From assembly GCA_016185865.1 (NCBI GenBank), contig JACPMU010000007.1, positions 1 through 14,008 on the forward strand: 14,008 bases of DNA. The letters run 5' to 3'. This stretch comes from Candidatus Woesearchaeota archaeon (GTDB lineage: Archaea > Nanobdellota > Nanobdellia > Woesearchaeales > GW2011-AR4). A model generated the notes under the pieces. That model ran no database searches, was not told the DNA's origin, and saw only the letters and a program-made list of their open reading frames with translations. The stretch's first letter is position 1; each line of letters opens with the position of its first letter. This document shows, piece after piece, positions 6,506-13,477 of the stretch. The translations under genes were made by a program, and so were the position numbers.

Positions 6506-6517
6506 GGGATGATTATC

Positions 6518-6943
6518 ATGGAAATAAATCAAGTTATAAGATCCTATGGTACATGGAGAACGTTAATAGGAGACTGGTATGGATTAGAAAGGCTCCTATT
6601 TGACGACCCTGGAGTGCCGAATAGCATAAATTTAAGGAAATACTTAGAAAGTGTCAATGAATCGATAGAAGGCCAGTTCAGCATCCTAGAATTTGTTCTT
6701 AACTTTTACGGAAACGAGAATAATTATATGAAAAGGAAAAAGAGCGGTTCGGACACCAGGAACCAAACAGATTACTTTTGCTCGCAAAACAATTTGCTTG
6801 CATTTAGGCAGGGCATTGTACATTTTGAGCATTCACAGGTTGAAGATATGGAAAGGCTGCTTAGGCACTATTGGAAGGACACAGAACATCCTAAACCTCT
6901 TCAAACAACTTTGCCACCTTCTCCTTACCAAGCGTCAAAATGA
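6518..6943 (+). CDS. Unrecognised 141-residue protein at the end of the nickel operon
   Basis: This ORF follows larC by 12 bases, or by 3 if the in-frame ATG at 6509 is used. I prefer 6518 because GGGATGAT (6506-6513) is then a Shine-Dalgarno-like site at good spacing. I do not recognise the family. The protein looks soluble and mostly helical: RTLIGDWYGLERLL, LRKYLESVNESIEGQFSILEFVLNFYG, and a C-terminal FEHSQVEDMERLLRHYWK. Trp, Tyr and Phe are frequent, and it has one Cys. Its last 53 bases overlap the convergent lysyl-tRNA synthetase gene, so the Pro-rich tail (PKPLQTTLPPSP) is antisense to that gene. It could be an accessory factor of the nickel operon or simply a passenger. Confidence 0.65.
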   Translation: MEINQVIRSYGTWRTLIGDWYGLERLLFDDPGVPNSINLRKYLESVNESIEGQFSILEFVLNFYGNENNYMKRKKSGSDTRNQTDYFCSQNNLLAFRQGIVHFEHSQVEDMERLLRHYWKDTEHPKPLQTTLPPSPYQASK

Positions 6944-8510
6944 AAGGCGCCAGTTTCGGCCCCCTTTCCTTGTTCAATAAGACTTTGTATGCTGCCTTGA
7001 AGAAGTCAGGAGGGTTTAAGCCAAGCTCTTTGGAAACATTGTAAAATTCGTTGAACAGCGATTTTTCATCATAGTCTTTTTCTTTCAGTAAATTGGCAAT
7101 TGTATGCAATGCTTTCTTTTCCTTGGCACTTAACTCAATATCTTTCGGAGCATGATGCTGCACTTCAAACTTGACATCGTCAGGAGCGTATTTCTTTAGC
7201 CAGTTTTTTGCCAGCTCAAGCCTTCTCAACAGTTTTTCCTTGTTGTAATGCGTCAAAGTCTTTGTGTGTATCCATCCTTTGCTGCTCAGAATCTCGGCTA
7301 ATTCACTCAGGGATTGTTCAGGGAATACCTGCACAACCATCACCGCTATTGAAAAATTCAGCTGGACAGGCATCTTTTCCTGCAGCCCTTTTACCTGTGA
7401 GTATGCATAATATTTTTTCAGCTGCTCTTCTCTCTTCTCATCTTTATTTTCATTGCCATAATAGACTTTTTCAGCCTCATCATACCTGTCGGCAAGCAAA
7501 AGGAACTTGTTAGAATGCAAATCAAAGTCAATGACAGTCTGCGGCTGGTAGAATATCATCATGAACTTAAGCAGTTCAGGCTCTGCAAACTCAAGCCAGT
7601 TGTTCAATGATATTACATCGCCTGCTGAGCCTGATAATTTTTTATTATCAACAAGCAAAAACTCGCTCGGAATCTGCATGGGAGGCTCAATTTCAAAGAT
7701 ATCTTTTGCAAATGCCCTTCCAGTATCAACAGAGCCACCTGCTGCAAAATGGTCCTTGCCTGCAGTCTCAAAAGTTGTGCTGTAAATGAACCATGTCGCA
7801 GGCCAGTGCAGCCTCCAAGGCAGCTTTACATTTCCGTTGCCGGGCTTTAATTTGCCTTTGTGCCCGCATCCTTTTGCATATTTCCTATGGCTGGTGCATG
7901 AGTATTCCAGTTCCCTGCCGTCCCATGAAACTGCCTCTGTTGTTGATGATTTGCCGCAGTTTTCGCATAGAGGCATAACAGGAATTTGAGATTCCTGCTT
8001 GCTGCCTTTTGCAATGTCGTTCCATATCTGCACAACTTTTTGCGAGTTCTCAAGCACAATCTTTATTGCCTTGTCATAAAGCCCTTTTTTGTAGGATTCA
8101 TAAGATGACTTTATGCTTGGATTTATGCCGAATTTTTCCATTGCTGAAATTATATCATTTTTGAAAAAATCAGCCCATGAATCATGGCCTTCAACAGGCG
8201 ATGGAACTTCCCTTAATGGCTTTCCTAAGTAGTGCTCAAACTTTTCTTTTTTAATGTGCAGGCCTTCCGGAATCTTGTCGAAATCATCAAAATCATCTAC
8301 AATGAAATTTTGCTCGGATTTTATGCCGATATTTTCAAGGCTTCTCTGCACAAAATGAGGTATCATCAATTCAACTCTTGAGTTTCCTATGTGAAAATAT
8401 CCAGAAGGAGTCCACATTCCGTGCAGCACATGCTTCTTGGTATTTTTTTCCCTTAGCTGGTCCGCAACCTTGTCTGCCCACACATAATAGTCTATCTTAG
8501 GTTTTTCCAT
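6891..8510 (-). CDS. lysS: Class I lysyl-tRNA synthetase
   Basis: A 539-residue class I LysRS, the archaeal type unrelated to class II LysRS; it charges tRNA-Lys. The HIGH-type motif is GYFHIGNSR (37-45). A zinc-binding region has C182-x2-C185 and C205/C215. PWRLHWPATWF (231-241) and GKDHFAAGGS (251-260) are strongly typical. The KMSKS-type loop reads KKLSGSAGDVISL (290-302), a KMSGS-like variant in which the usual Lys after the Ser-Gly-Ser is Ala. PELLKFMMIFYQPQ follows. The C-terminal third is a helical anticodon-binding part. A TATA-like CTTTATATA lies about 24-32 bases upstream of ATG on the minus strand, so the mRNA is probably nearly leaderless. The 3' end overlaps the convergent unknown gene. 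Confidence 0.96.
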   Translation of the reverse strand: MEKPKIDYYVWADKVADQLREKNTKKHVLHGMWTPSGYFHIGNSRVELMIPHFVQRSLENIGIKSEQNFIVDDFDDFDKIPEGLHIKKEKFEHYLGKPLREVPSPVEGHDSWADFFKNDIISAMEKFGINPSIKSSYESYKKGLYDKAIKIVLENSQKVVQIWNDIAKGSKQESQIPVMPLCENCGKSSTTEAVSWDGRELEYSCTSHRKYAKGCGHKGKLKPGNGNVKLPWRLHWPATWFIYSTTFETAGKDHFAAGGSVDTGRAFAKDIFEIEPPMQIPSEFLLVDNKKLSGSAGDVISLNNWLEFAEPELLKFMMIFYQPQTVIDFDLHSNKFLLLADRYDEAEKVYYGNENKDEKREEQLKKYYAYSQVKGLQEKMPVQLNFSIAVMVVQVFPEQSLSELAEILSSKGWIHTKTLTHYNKEKLLRRLELAKNWLKKYAPDDVKFEVQHHAPKDIELSAKEKKALHTIANLLKEKDYDEKSLFNEFYNVSKELGLNPPDFFKAAYKVLLNKERGPKLAPFILTLGKEKVAKLFEEV

Positions 8511-8555
8511 TAACTAAAAAGAAATTTGATAATTATATAAAGATTGTGGAGAAAA

Positions 8556-8906
8556 TTATTCCAAAACTTCTGCAGGTACATTTAATTTTTTGATTGCGCC
8601 TTTTAATTGTTTTTCATACTCTGGATGAATTGCCAGCACAAAGCCAAATCTTCCCGATCCTGCGTAATTTTGAGAAATGCCAAGAGGCGGGATTATTGCA
8701 TTATTTCCTCCATGCTGAAGCAGATAATCAACCAATTCGTTGATAAATTCAGCCGCTGGTCTTCTTAATGCCACAGGTTCAATCACAACTGGATGCTCTG
8801 TGGAGGCTCTTCCCGGCATTCCAATATTCACCACTAATTCGGATCCAATTCTTCTTGCGTAAATGCTGCTTATGCTTCCATCTCCCACATAACCGCCATT
8901 AGCCAT
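8556..8906 (-). CDS. Unrecognised 116-residue protein
   Basis: I do not recognise this family. The ATG at 8906 is preceded by a very strong Shine-Dalgarno GGTGGAG (8912-8918 on the minus strand) four to five bases upstream, which makes the start firm. The N-terminus is Gly/Ser-rich (ANGGYVGDGSISS). Then come a beta-like stretch (SELVVNIGMPG), a probable helix (PAAEFINELVDYLLQHGG), IIPPLGISQNYAGSGRFGFVLAI and a final helix (YEKQLKGAIKKL). No membrane segment or signal peptide is seen. It is the second gene of a two-gene unit with the 38-residue acidic protein: their spacing is ten bases and the SD overlaps the upstream stop codon, so translation is probably coupled. Confidence 0.75.
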   Translation of the reverse strand: MANGGYVGDGSISSIYARRIGSELVVNIGMPGRASTEHPVVIEPVALRRPAAEFINELVDYLLQHGGNNAIIPPLGISQNYAGSGRFGFVLAIHPEYEKQLKGAIKKLNVPAEVLE

Positions 8907-8916
8907 AGAACTCCAC

Positions 8917-9033
8917 CTATTTATCCTCGAAATTGCTCATTAAATCGCTGAAACTATCTAAATCGTCCCAGCTGAATTCTTCCTCATCCTCTTCTGAGTC
9001 TTCGCCATACTCAAACAATCTGTTCTTGATCAT
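8917..9033 (-). CDS. Small acidic 38-residue protein
   Basis: A short ORF read from ATG at 9033 to TAG at 8917-8919. It encodes MIKNRLFEYGEDSEEDEEEF followed by SWDDLDSFSDLMSNFEDK. It is strikingly acidic, with 14 Asp/Glu among 38 residues, and has no Cys. Support for a real gene comes from its TATA box (in the palindromic element 9048-9067), from the downstream gene whose SD overlaps its stop codon, and from the amphipathic DDLDSFSDLMSNF segment, typical of short linear interaction motifs. The function is unknown; a partner or inhibitor of a basic protein is conceivable. It is too short for routine gene calling. Confidence 0.65.
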   Translation of the reverse strand: MIKNRLFEYGEDSEEDEEEFSWDDLDSFSDLMSNFEDK

Positions 9034-9047
9034 TGCAAAGGCAAAGT

Positions 9048-9067
9048 TTTATATACCAGTATATAAA
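9048..9067. promoter_or_regulatory. Palindromic bidirectional TATA element
   Basis: TTTATATAC (9048-9056) and GTATATAAA (9059-9067) are perfect reverse complements separated by CA. A TATA box can thus be read in both directions, serving the acidic small gene (minus, ATG 9033) and the ACT-domain gene (plus, ATG 9107). Such symmetry may let one TBP-binding site drive either gene. Confidence 0.6.
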
Positions 9068-9072
9068 CATAA

Positions 9073-9088
9073 TGTTATTTTAATAACA
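9073..9088. promoter_or_regulatory. Candidate operator upstream of the ACT-domain gene
   Basis: TGTTAT-TTTA-ATAACA is a perfect six-base inverted repeat at 9073-9088. It sits just downstream of the plus-strand TATA box, about where transcription should start. A repressor bound here would block the ACT-domain gene. The binding protein is unknown; autoregulation by that gene's product is one possibility. Confidence 0.4.
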
Positions 9089-9106
9089 ATTTGTATTTAA
9101 AGTGTT

Positions 9107-9760
9107 ATGGTAACCGTAAGCCACATTGTGAAAAAAATTGTAAGCGGGCAGCCATTTGTAGAGGAAGGGCTTGCAAACGGGATAATAAGCACAGCAAATC
9201 TTGCAGAGCAAATCCAGCCTAAGATTGAGCATGAGCTAAATAAGAAAATCAAATTGCCGGCTGTTGTGATGGCATTGAGGCGCCATTCCGAGGAGATTTC
9301 CGAGCACAGGAGAAAAGCAGCGAAGTTTGATTATGCAGGAGAGATATTGATGAAGACTAATATATGCGATTTCACGGTTGTCAAGTCAACAAGCCTGATG
9401 GCAAAATTAAAAACAATCCACAACCTTGTCAATTTTGAGAGGGGAGACACTTTAAATGTGATTCTTGGCAACAATGAGGTAAGCATAATAATCAATGAAA
9501 AATACATGGAAAAACTTATCAAATTTCTTTCAGGAGAAAAAATACTTAACAAAGAGCATAATCTTGTTGCATTGACAATAGTATTTACCGGTGATTTTGT
9601 CCATACACCTGGCATTATATTCAATGCCGTCAGGAAGCTTGCATGGGAAAGCATCAATATTTATGAGATAATCTCAACAATGACAGAACTTACATTTATC
9701 CTAAACAAAAAGGATTCCATGAAGGCTTATGAAGTGCTGCAGGAAATGGTTAGCAAGTAA
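9107..9760 (+). CDS. ACT-domain protein, probable ligand-sensing regulator
   Basis: A 217-residue protein. Residues 1-75 are helical and contain SHIVKKIVSGQPFVEEGLANGIISTANLAEQI and LPAVVMALRRHSEE, which resemble a compact helix-turn-helix-like module (tentative). The middle (85-145) is a beta/alpha region including FTVVKSTSL and VSIIINEKYMEKLIKFL. The C-terminus (152-217) is an ACT domain of the aspartokinase type: LVALTIVFTGDFVHTPGIIFNAVRKLAWESINIYEIISTMTELTFIL and a final helix AYEVLQEM. ACT domains bind amino acids or other small ligands. There is no kinase or enzyme domain, so a regulatory role is likely. The specific ligand and targets cannot be read. A TATA box at 9059-9067 precedes it. 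Confidence 0.75.
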   Translation: MVTVSHIVKKIVSGQPFVEEGLANGIISTANLAEQIQPKIEHELNKKIKLPAVVMALRRHSEEISEHRRKAAKFDYAGEILMKTNICDFTVVKSTSLMAKLKTIHNLVNFERGDTLNVILGNNEVSIIINEKYMEKLIKFLSGEKILNKEHNLVALTIVFTGDFVHTPGIIFNAVRKLAWESINIYEIISTMTELTFILNKKDSMKAYEVLQEMVSK

Positions 9761-9761
9761 A

Positions 9762-9847
9762 TGAGCCCAGAGAGATTCGAACTCTCGACCCCTTGATTTC
9801 TTCAATGTTTAAGAGTCAAGTGCTCTACCAGGCTGAGCTATGGGCCC
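9762..9847 (-). tRNA. tRNA-Lys(CTT) with a 12-nt intron
   Basis: Read on the minus strand, this folds into a full cloverleaf. The acceptor is GGGCCCA with TGGGCTC plus discriminator A, the D stem GCTC/GAGC, the anticodon stem CTTGA/TCAAG, and the T stem GAGAG/CTCTC with loop TTCGAAT. The anticodon is CTT (plus-strand 9811-9813), reading AAG Lys codons. The mature form is 74 nt and the gene is 86 nt. The extra 12 bases (AACATTGAAGAA, plus 9798-9809) lie between positions 37 and 38, the canonical archaeal intron site. UCUU (33-36) can pair with AAGA inside the intron to give the central helix expected by the splicing endonuclease. The 3' CCA is not encoded. A TTTTAAAC box at 9873-9880 is a fitting TATA element. 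Confidence 0.92.
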
Positions 9848-9886
9848 AATAAAAGCAATAGAAAAATAAGCAGTTTAAAAAATTAA

Positions 9887-10231
9887 CTACATCATTCTTA
9901 ATTTTCCGCTTACCTTGTCAATTTTCTGTTCCTCATCAGGACCTATGCCCAAGCAGGTAATAGTTCCGGGCTCCAGAACTGTGTGTCCAGCATCTTTTAT
10001 CAAGGCTGTTTTTAACCCTAAATCTTCTGCCATCTGCTTGTACCTGAGCAATTCCTTTTCGTCTTTGACTTTCAGTACAATCTTTTTTCCGCCATCCTTC
10101 TTCCACAGCTCAACAATCTTTTTGTCGGATTTTAGTGCAGCATCCACTGATGCATGGGCAACCTGTGCAGAAAGCTTTCCTTTCGGCAGCTTTAAGTCTT
10201 CCCTGACCAATATTACTTGTTTGTATGGCAT
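9887..10231 (-). CDS. pth2: Peptidyl-tRNA hydrolase, archaeal/eukaryotic type (Pth2)
   Basis: A 114-residue Pth2, normal length for the family. It recycles peptidyl-tRNAs released from stalled ribosomes by cutting the ester bond. The motifs are clear: KQVILVREDLKLPKGKLSAQVAHAS (4-28, with K19 and H26), LKVKDEKELLRY (53-64), GLKTALIKDAGHTVLEPGTITCLGIGP (72-98, with D80, H83 and T84), and the closing IDKVSGKLRMM. These residues form the known catalytic region. It is transcribed on the same strand as the tRNA-Lys gene, which lies 39 bases downstream but probably has its own promoter. No unusual features. Confidence 0.96.
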   Translation of the reverse strand: MPYKQVILVREDLKLPKGKLSAQVAHASVDAALKSDKKIVELWKKDGGKKIVLKVKDEKELLRYKQMAEDLGLKTALIKDAGHTVLEPGTITCLGIGPDEEQKIDKVSGKLRMM

Positions 10232-10435
10232 TGTTACTTTAAAAGCGGTTTACTTTCAACTGCTTCACAGCCAAAAATCGCTCTCGTTTTTTATTTAAGT
10301 TATTTTGATGTTGTGGTTATTTATTGGATATTTTTTGCCTTATTTTTAATACTTTTCTTTTCCCTAATGTAGTAAAAATTATTGCTGTAGTCACTCAGGC
10401 TTACTAAACAACCTTTATATATTTTGCAGTCTTTC

Positions 10436-10558
10436 ATGCAGAATATGCAGAAATTGGAAAAGTTAAGGGAAAAGGGCACTTATTTTGAGGGCTCTGACAA
10501 GAAATACCCTTCTGTTGAGCTGCCCAAATGGATGGTGGAGATAGAAGAGGAGGAGTAG
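10436..10558 (+). CDS. Small 40-residue charged protein
   Basis: A short ORF from ATG 10436 to TAG 10556-10558; an in-frame ATG at 10445 is an alternative start. The product begins MQNMQKLEKLREKGTYFEGS, continues DKKYPSVELPKWMV and ends in EIEEEE. It has a basic helical first half and an acidic C-terminus. A TATA box (CTTTATATATT, about 10412-10422) lies roughly 15-24 bases upstream, as for other leaderless genes in this window. The codon pattern and the ordered K/E periodicity look like a real gene rather than chance. It converges on the aminopeptidase gene, with two bases between stops. Function unknown. Confidence 0.6.
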   Translation: MQNMQKLEKLREKGTYFEGSDKKYPSVELPKWMVEIEEEE

Positions 10559-10560
10559 CC

Positions 10561-11631
10561 CTATATTTTTAATAATTCCCCGTCCAGATAAATCTTGGGA
10601 TTCTTGAATACCTGGTCAAGGTGGATGATCGCATAAATATTGCCGCCAAACCAGTAGTTTGAGCCAATGCCTATGTGCGCTGTTCCAAGGGTCTTGTCAT
10701 CAACAATCATTGCGCCTATTATCGAGGCATTTGGATTCAAGCCAATTCCAAGCTCGCAAATTCTTCTCACATTGCCCGGGTTTTTTGCTACAGAAGCAGC
10801 CCATTTCAAGGTGGCTTCAAGCTGCTTAGCCTCATCATTTCCCTTGATTTCGGTTATATTTCCGTCCTCTATTGTCAATTCTATTGGCTTTTTAATCAGG
10901 ATTGTATGCTCATGCGTTCTTGACGAGCCGTCAATCACAACCTTTCCTTCAATTTTCTTGCCGTTTGGAGGGGCATAGACTTCTCCTGCAGGCAGATTTC
11001 CACCTGTTCCCGGCAATGTGTAATTTCCGTCTGCTGAAATTGCCTTTATGCCGCTTTTGTTGTAATACAGGTCAGTCCCAGAGGGAGTTGTTATATGAAT
11101 TTCTTTTGCATTTTCCAGCTTTTGCCTTATTAACTCATGCTGTGTCTGCAGCGGCTTGTAGTTGACATCAATGGCCTTTAAAATTAAGTCTATGTTGCTT
11201 GTTGCCAAATCCCCCAGGCTCATTGCGGAGATAAATCTGTGGTTTTTCTTTGCAATCCATCTCCTGAAGCTTTTTCCAAGCTCTTTTATGTTTCCAAGCT
11301 TGTCAGACATATTGAGAATAACTATATTGCCTGTTTTCAGTTCAGCAAGTCCATGCACAACATCATCATCAGAAACATCTCCTCTTGACTTGGCTTCCTG
11401 CAATATCAGCTTTGCATCAAGCTTGAGCTGCTCTGCTGCAAGGTAATAAGCCCCTGACAACACAGCTGCTGCATTCCTGTTCTCATATCCTACATCCCCC
11501 ACTATCAGCACTTTCTCGTCTTTTACAGCTAAGCAAGGTGTAAAAATTTTCTTCAGTGAAAGCGCTGCATTTGACGCTGAATCATATAAGTTGCGCTCCT
11601 TAAGCCATTTCAGCGATTCAAGTGTTTCCAT
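10561..11631 (-). CDS. M29-like aminopeptidase (aminopeptidase T family, COG2309)
   Basis: A 356-residue metallopeptidase-like protein. The C-terminal catalytic region carries the family hallmarks in order: GTDLYYN (185-191), GTGGNLPAGEVYAPPNG (208-224, with metal-ligand candidate E217), CELGIGLNPNA (292-302, E293), GTAHIGIGSNYWFGG (316-330, H319) and IHLDQV (336-341, H337 and D339). These Glu/His/Asp residues correspond to the dimetal site of M29 peptidases, which remove N-terminal amino acids. The N-terminal part (40-170) is an alpha/beta region typical of this group. No signal peptide is seen, so it is cytosolic. A TTTAAAAACC box about 30 bases upstream on the minus strand could be its TATA element. 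Peptidase activity is likely but not certain in this divergent subgroup. Confidence 0.86.
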   Translation of the reverse strand: METLESLKWLKERNLYDSASNAALSLKKIFTPCLAVKDEKVLIVGDVGYENRNAAAVLSGAYYLAAEQLKLDAKLILQEAKSRGDVSDDDVVHGLAELKTGNIVILNMSDKLGNIKELGKSFRRWIAKKNHRFISAMSLGDLATSNIDLILKAIDVNYKPLQTQHELIRQKLENAKEIHITTPSGTDLYYNKSGIKAISADGNYTLPGTGGNLPAGEVYAPPNGKKIEGKVVIDGSSRTHEHTILIKKPIELTIEDGNITEIKGNDEAKQLEATLKWAASVAKNPGNVRRICELGIGLNPNASIIGAMIVDDKTLGTAHIGIGSNYWFGGNIYAIIHLDQVFKNPKIYLDGELLKI

Positions 11632-11678
11632 TGGTTTTCAGTTGTGGAAGTTGGTTTTTAAAGGTTGTGTTAGCAATC

Positions 11679-11696
11679 TTTTTATACTTATAAAAA
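11679..11696. promoter_or_regulatory. Palindromic TATA element between divergent genes
   Basis: TTTTTATA (11679-11686) and TATAAAAA (11689-11696) are perfect reverse complements with a CT spacer. They lie 12-30 bases before the hydrolase ATG (11708) and 48-65 bases before the aminopeptidase ATG (11631). The plus-strand half fits a leaderless hydrolase mRNA. The arrangement resembles the element at 9048-9067. Confidence 0.5.
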
Positions 11697-11707
11697 ACAT
11701 AAGCCAT

Positions 11708-12556
11708 ATGCAAATCCTGCTCAAAGTTTTTGTTTTTATTGCATTATTTTTGATTATTTTTTCTTTGTTAATATTTTTTATGTCAATTCATCCTCAAAAG
11801 ATAATAACTGACTTAATTCCCTCTGATTTTGGATTAAAATATGAAGAAGTTGCTTTCAAAAGCACTGATGGAATTAATCTAAATGGCTGGTTTTTGCCAA
11901 ATAATAAGACAAAAGCAACAATCATTGTAATGCACGGCTATCCTGCTGACAAAGCCAATCTTCTTGGGATTTCTGAATTTCTTGCAAAAGACTTCAATGT
12001 GTTTTTGTTTGACTTCCGGAGCTTTGGCGAGAGCGAAGGAAAATACACAACAGCAGGCTATCTTGAAAGAAATGACCTGCTTGGGGCAATCAATTATTTG
12101 CAGAAAGAGAAAAACATAACCAAAATCGGGCTTTACGGCTTTTCTCTTGGAGGGGCAGTTGCATTGATGGCTAATCATGAAAATGTAAAAGCGATTGTGG
12201 CAGACAGCGCATATGCAAGATTAAGCCATATGGTCCGGCATATGTACAGGATTTTTTTTGTTTTAAAGTATCCGTTGGCTTATCTGACAAAGCTGTATGG
12301 AATGCTATTTTTAAGGATAAATCTTGATGACGCAAGCCCTGCTGACAATATAAAAAATATTAAAATCCCAATATTGCTTATACATGCAGAAAAAGACTCG
12401 CAAATTCCGATCAGTGAATCTTATTTGCTGCATGATGCAAACAAGAAAGCAGAGCTTTGGATTGTTGAAAACGCAGAGCATGGAATGAGCCATTCAATCA
12501 ATCCTGAAGAATACGAGAAAAAAGTTGTTGGGTTTTTTGAGGGGAATTTGAAGTAG
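11708..12556 (+). CDS. Membrane-anchored alpha/beta hydrolase
   Basis: A 282-residue serine hydrolase of the alpha/beta fold. Residues 4-26 form one strongly hydrophobic segment (LLKVFVFIALFLIIFSLLIFF-like), a membrane anchor or uncleaved signal. The catalytic domain follows: GINLNGWFLP (55-64), oxyanion segment VMHGYPADKANL (74-85), FDFRSFGESEG (101-111), nucleophile elbow GFSLGG with S146 (144-149), acid D230 in LIHAEKDSQIP, and H258 in ENAEHGM. This is the BEM46/YqkD-like arrangement; the substrate is unknown. I chose ATG 11708 because it follows the TATA element by the normal distance and starts directly with the anchor. A start at 11591 would overlap the aminopeptidase gene and add unrelated sequence. 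Confidence 0.88.
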   Translation: MQILLKVFVFIALFLIIFSLLIFFMSIHPQKIITDLIPSDFGLKYEEVAFKSTDGINLNGWFLPNNKTKATIIVMHGYPADKANLLGISEFLAKDFNVFLFDFRSFGESEGKYTTAGYLERNDLLGAINYLQKEKNITKIGLYGFSLGGAVALMANHENVKAIVADSAYARLSHMVRHMYRIFFVLKYPLAYLTKLYGMLFLRINLDDASPADNIKNIKIPILLIHAEKDSQIPISESYLLHDANKKAELWIVENAEHGMSHSINPEEYEKKVVGFFEGNLK

Positions 12557-12600
12557 ATTATTCAATAACTTTTATATAATCAGTTACATTCATTTTTTGT

Positions 12601-13263
12601 ATGATCAAAGCAGTCATCTTCGACCTGGACAACACACTGATAGACTTCATGACAATGAAGAAGCTGAGCTGCGATGCTGCCATTTCCGCAATGATAGGCG
12701 CTGGGTTGAATGTTGACAAGAAAAAAGCCACCAAGGAGCTGTTCAAGCTGTATGACAAATATGGCCTTGAGAAAAAGACAATATTCCAGAAGTTCCTTAA
12801 AAAGGTCGCAAAAAAGGTTGATTATGAGGTACTGGCAAGCGGCATTGTTGCATATAGAAGGGTAAGAACTGGATTTCTTGAGCCATATCCTCATGTTGTT
12901 GATGTACTGTTCGAGCTTAAGAGAAGAGGCATAAAATTAGCCATTGTTTCTGATGCTCCACGCTTAAAAGCCTGGATAAGGCTTGTTTCAATGAAAATCA
13001 ACCATTTGTTTGATGCCGTGGTCACATTTGACGATACCAAGGTAATGAAGCCAAGCACCATGCCTTTTAAGTTTGCATTCAAAAAGCTTAAGGCAAAGCC
13101 ACAGGAATGCCTTATGGTAGGCGACAGACCAGAAAGAGACATCAAGGGGGCAAAAAAGCTTGGAATGCTTACTTGCTTCGCAAAGTACGGCAATCCAAAG
13201 GCAAAAAGCAAAGCAGACTACGAGATAAATGGCATCAAGGAGTTGCTGGAGATTGTAGAGTGA
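12601..13263 (+). CDS. HAD-superfamily phosphatase-like hydrolase
   Basis: A 220-residue haloacid dehalogenase-type hydrolase. Motif I is FDLDNTL with D8 and D10, motif II VSDAP with S117, motif III VMKPS with K150, and motif IV VGDRPERDIKGAKKLGM with D175 and D180. Between motifs I and II lies an all-helical C1 cap (about 15-95), as in phosphoglycolate phosphatase-like and pyrimidine nucleotidase-like members. It most likely dephosphorylates a small metabolite, but the substrate cannot be inferred. A TATA box (CTTTTATATAA, about 12568-12578) lies about 25-30 bases before ATG 12601, so the mRNA is probably leaderless. The gene is followed by an inverted repeat and a small zinc-ribbon gene. 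Confidence 0.93.
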   Translation: MIKAVIFDLDNTLIDFMTMKKLSCDAAISAMIGAGLNVDKKKATKELFKLYDKYGLEKKTIFQKFLKKVAKKVDYEVLASGIVAYRRVRTGFLEPYPHVVDVLFELKRRGIKLAIVSDAPRLKAWIRLVSMKINHLFDAVVTFDDTKVMKPSTMPFKFAFKKLKAKPQECLMVGDRPERDIKGAKKLGMLTCFAKYGNPKAKSKADYEINGIKELLEIVE

Positions 13264-13267
13264 TTAT

Positions 13268-13300
13268 CAACCTACCCATAGGTTGAAAATCCTAGATTTT
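13268..13300. terminator. Two small inverted repeats after the HAD gene (terminator or operator)
   Basis: CAACCTA (13268-13274) pairs perfectly with TAGGTTG (13279-13285) around CCCA. AAAATC (13286-13291) pairs with GATTTT (13295-13300). They directly follow the HAD stop codon and precede the zinc-ribbon gene. They could end HAD transcription or regulate the next gene; the T-run is short, so the call is tentative. Confidence 0.35.
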
Positions 13301-13326
13301 ATTTAAAAGCTTGAGGTGCTATAAAA

Positions 13327-13476
13327 ATGGCAAGAGGAAGATGCATGAAGTGCAGGAAAGAAGTTGAGATTAAGGATGGCAAGGAAGTCACTATGAAGAA
13401 CGGCATGAAAGCCATGAAAGGTGTTTGCGGGACATGCGGCACAAAGGTGTTTAGGATTCTTGGAAAGGCTAAATAA
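13327..13476 (+). CDS. DUF5679-like small zinc-ribbon protein
   Basis: A 49-residue basic protein with two Cys-x2-Cys knuckles. C6-M-K-C9 stands at the start (MARGRCMKCRKEVEI) and C35-G-T-C38 near the end (GVCGTCGTKVFRILGK), around a central TMKNGMKAMKG. This layout matches the archaeal DUF5679 family, which occurs as stand-alone small proteins and as an appendage of other proteins. The knuckles should bind one zinc. A role in nucleic-acid binding is likely for such basic ribbons but is not established. A good Shine-Dalgarno GAGGTG (13313-13318) lies eight bases before ATG. A T-rich stretch (CCTTTTTCTTTT) right after the stop looks like an archaeal terminator. Confidence 0.88.
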   Translation: MARGRCMKCRKEVEIKDGKEVTMKNGMKAMKGVCGTCGTKVFRILGKAK

Positions 13477-13477
13477 G

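Noticed and set aside
6891..6943. Truncation or frameshift of lysS or of the unknown gene at their overlap
   Set aside because: Both frames are intact to their stops. The LysRS C-terminus looks complete, so a simple convergent overlap is the better reading.
11591..11707. Longer N-terminus for the alpha/beta hydrolase
   Set aside because: It would overlap the divergent aminopeptidase gene and include the promoter. The TATA position and the hydrophobic anchor fit ATG 11708.
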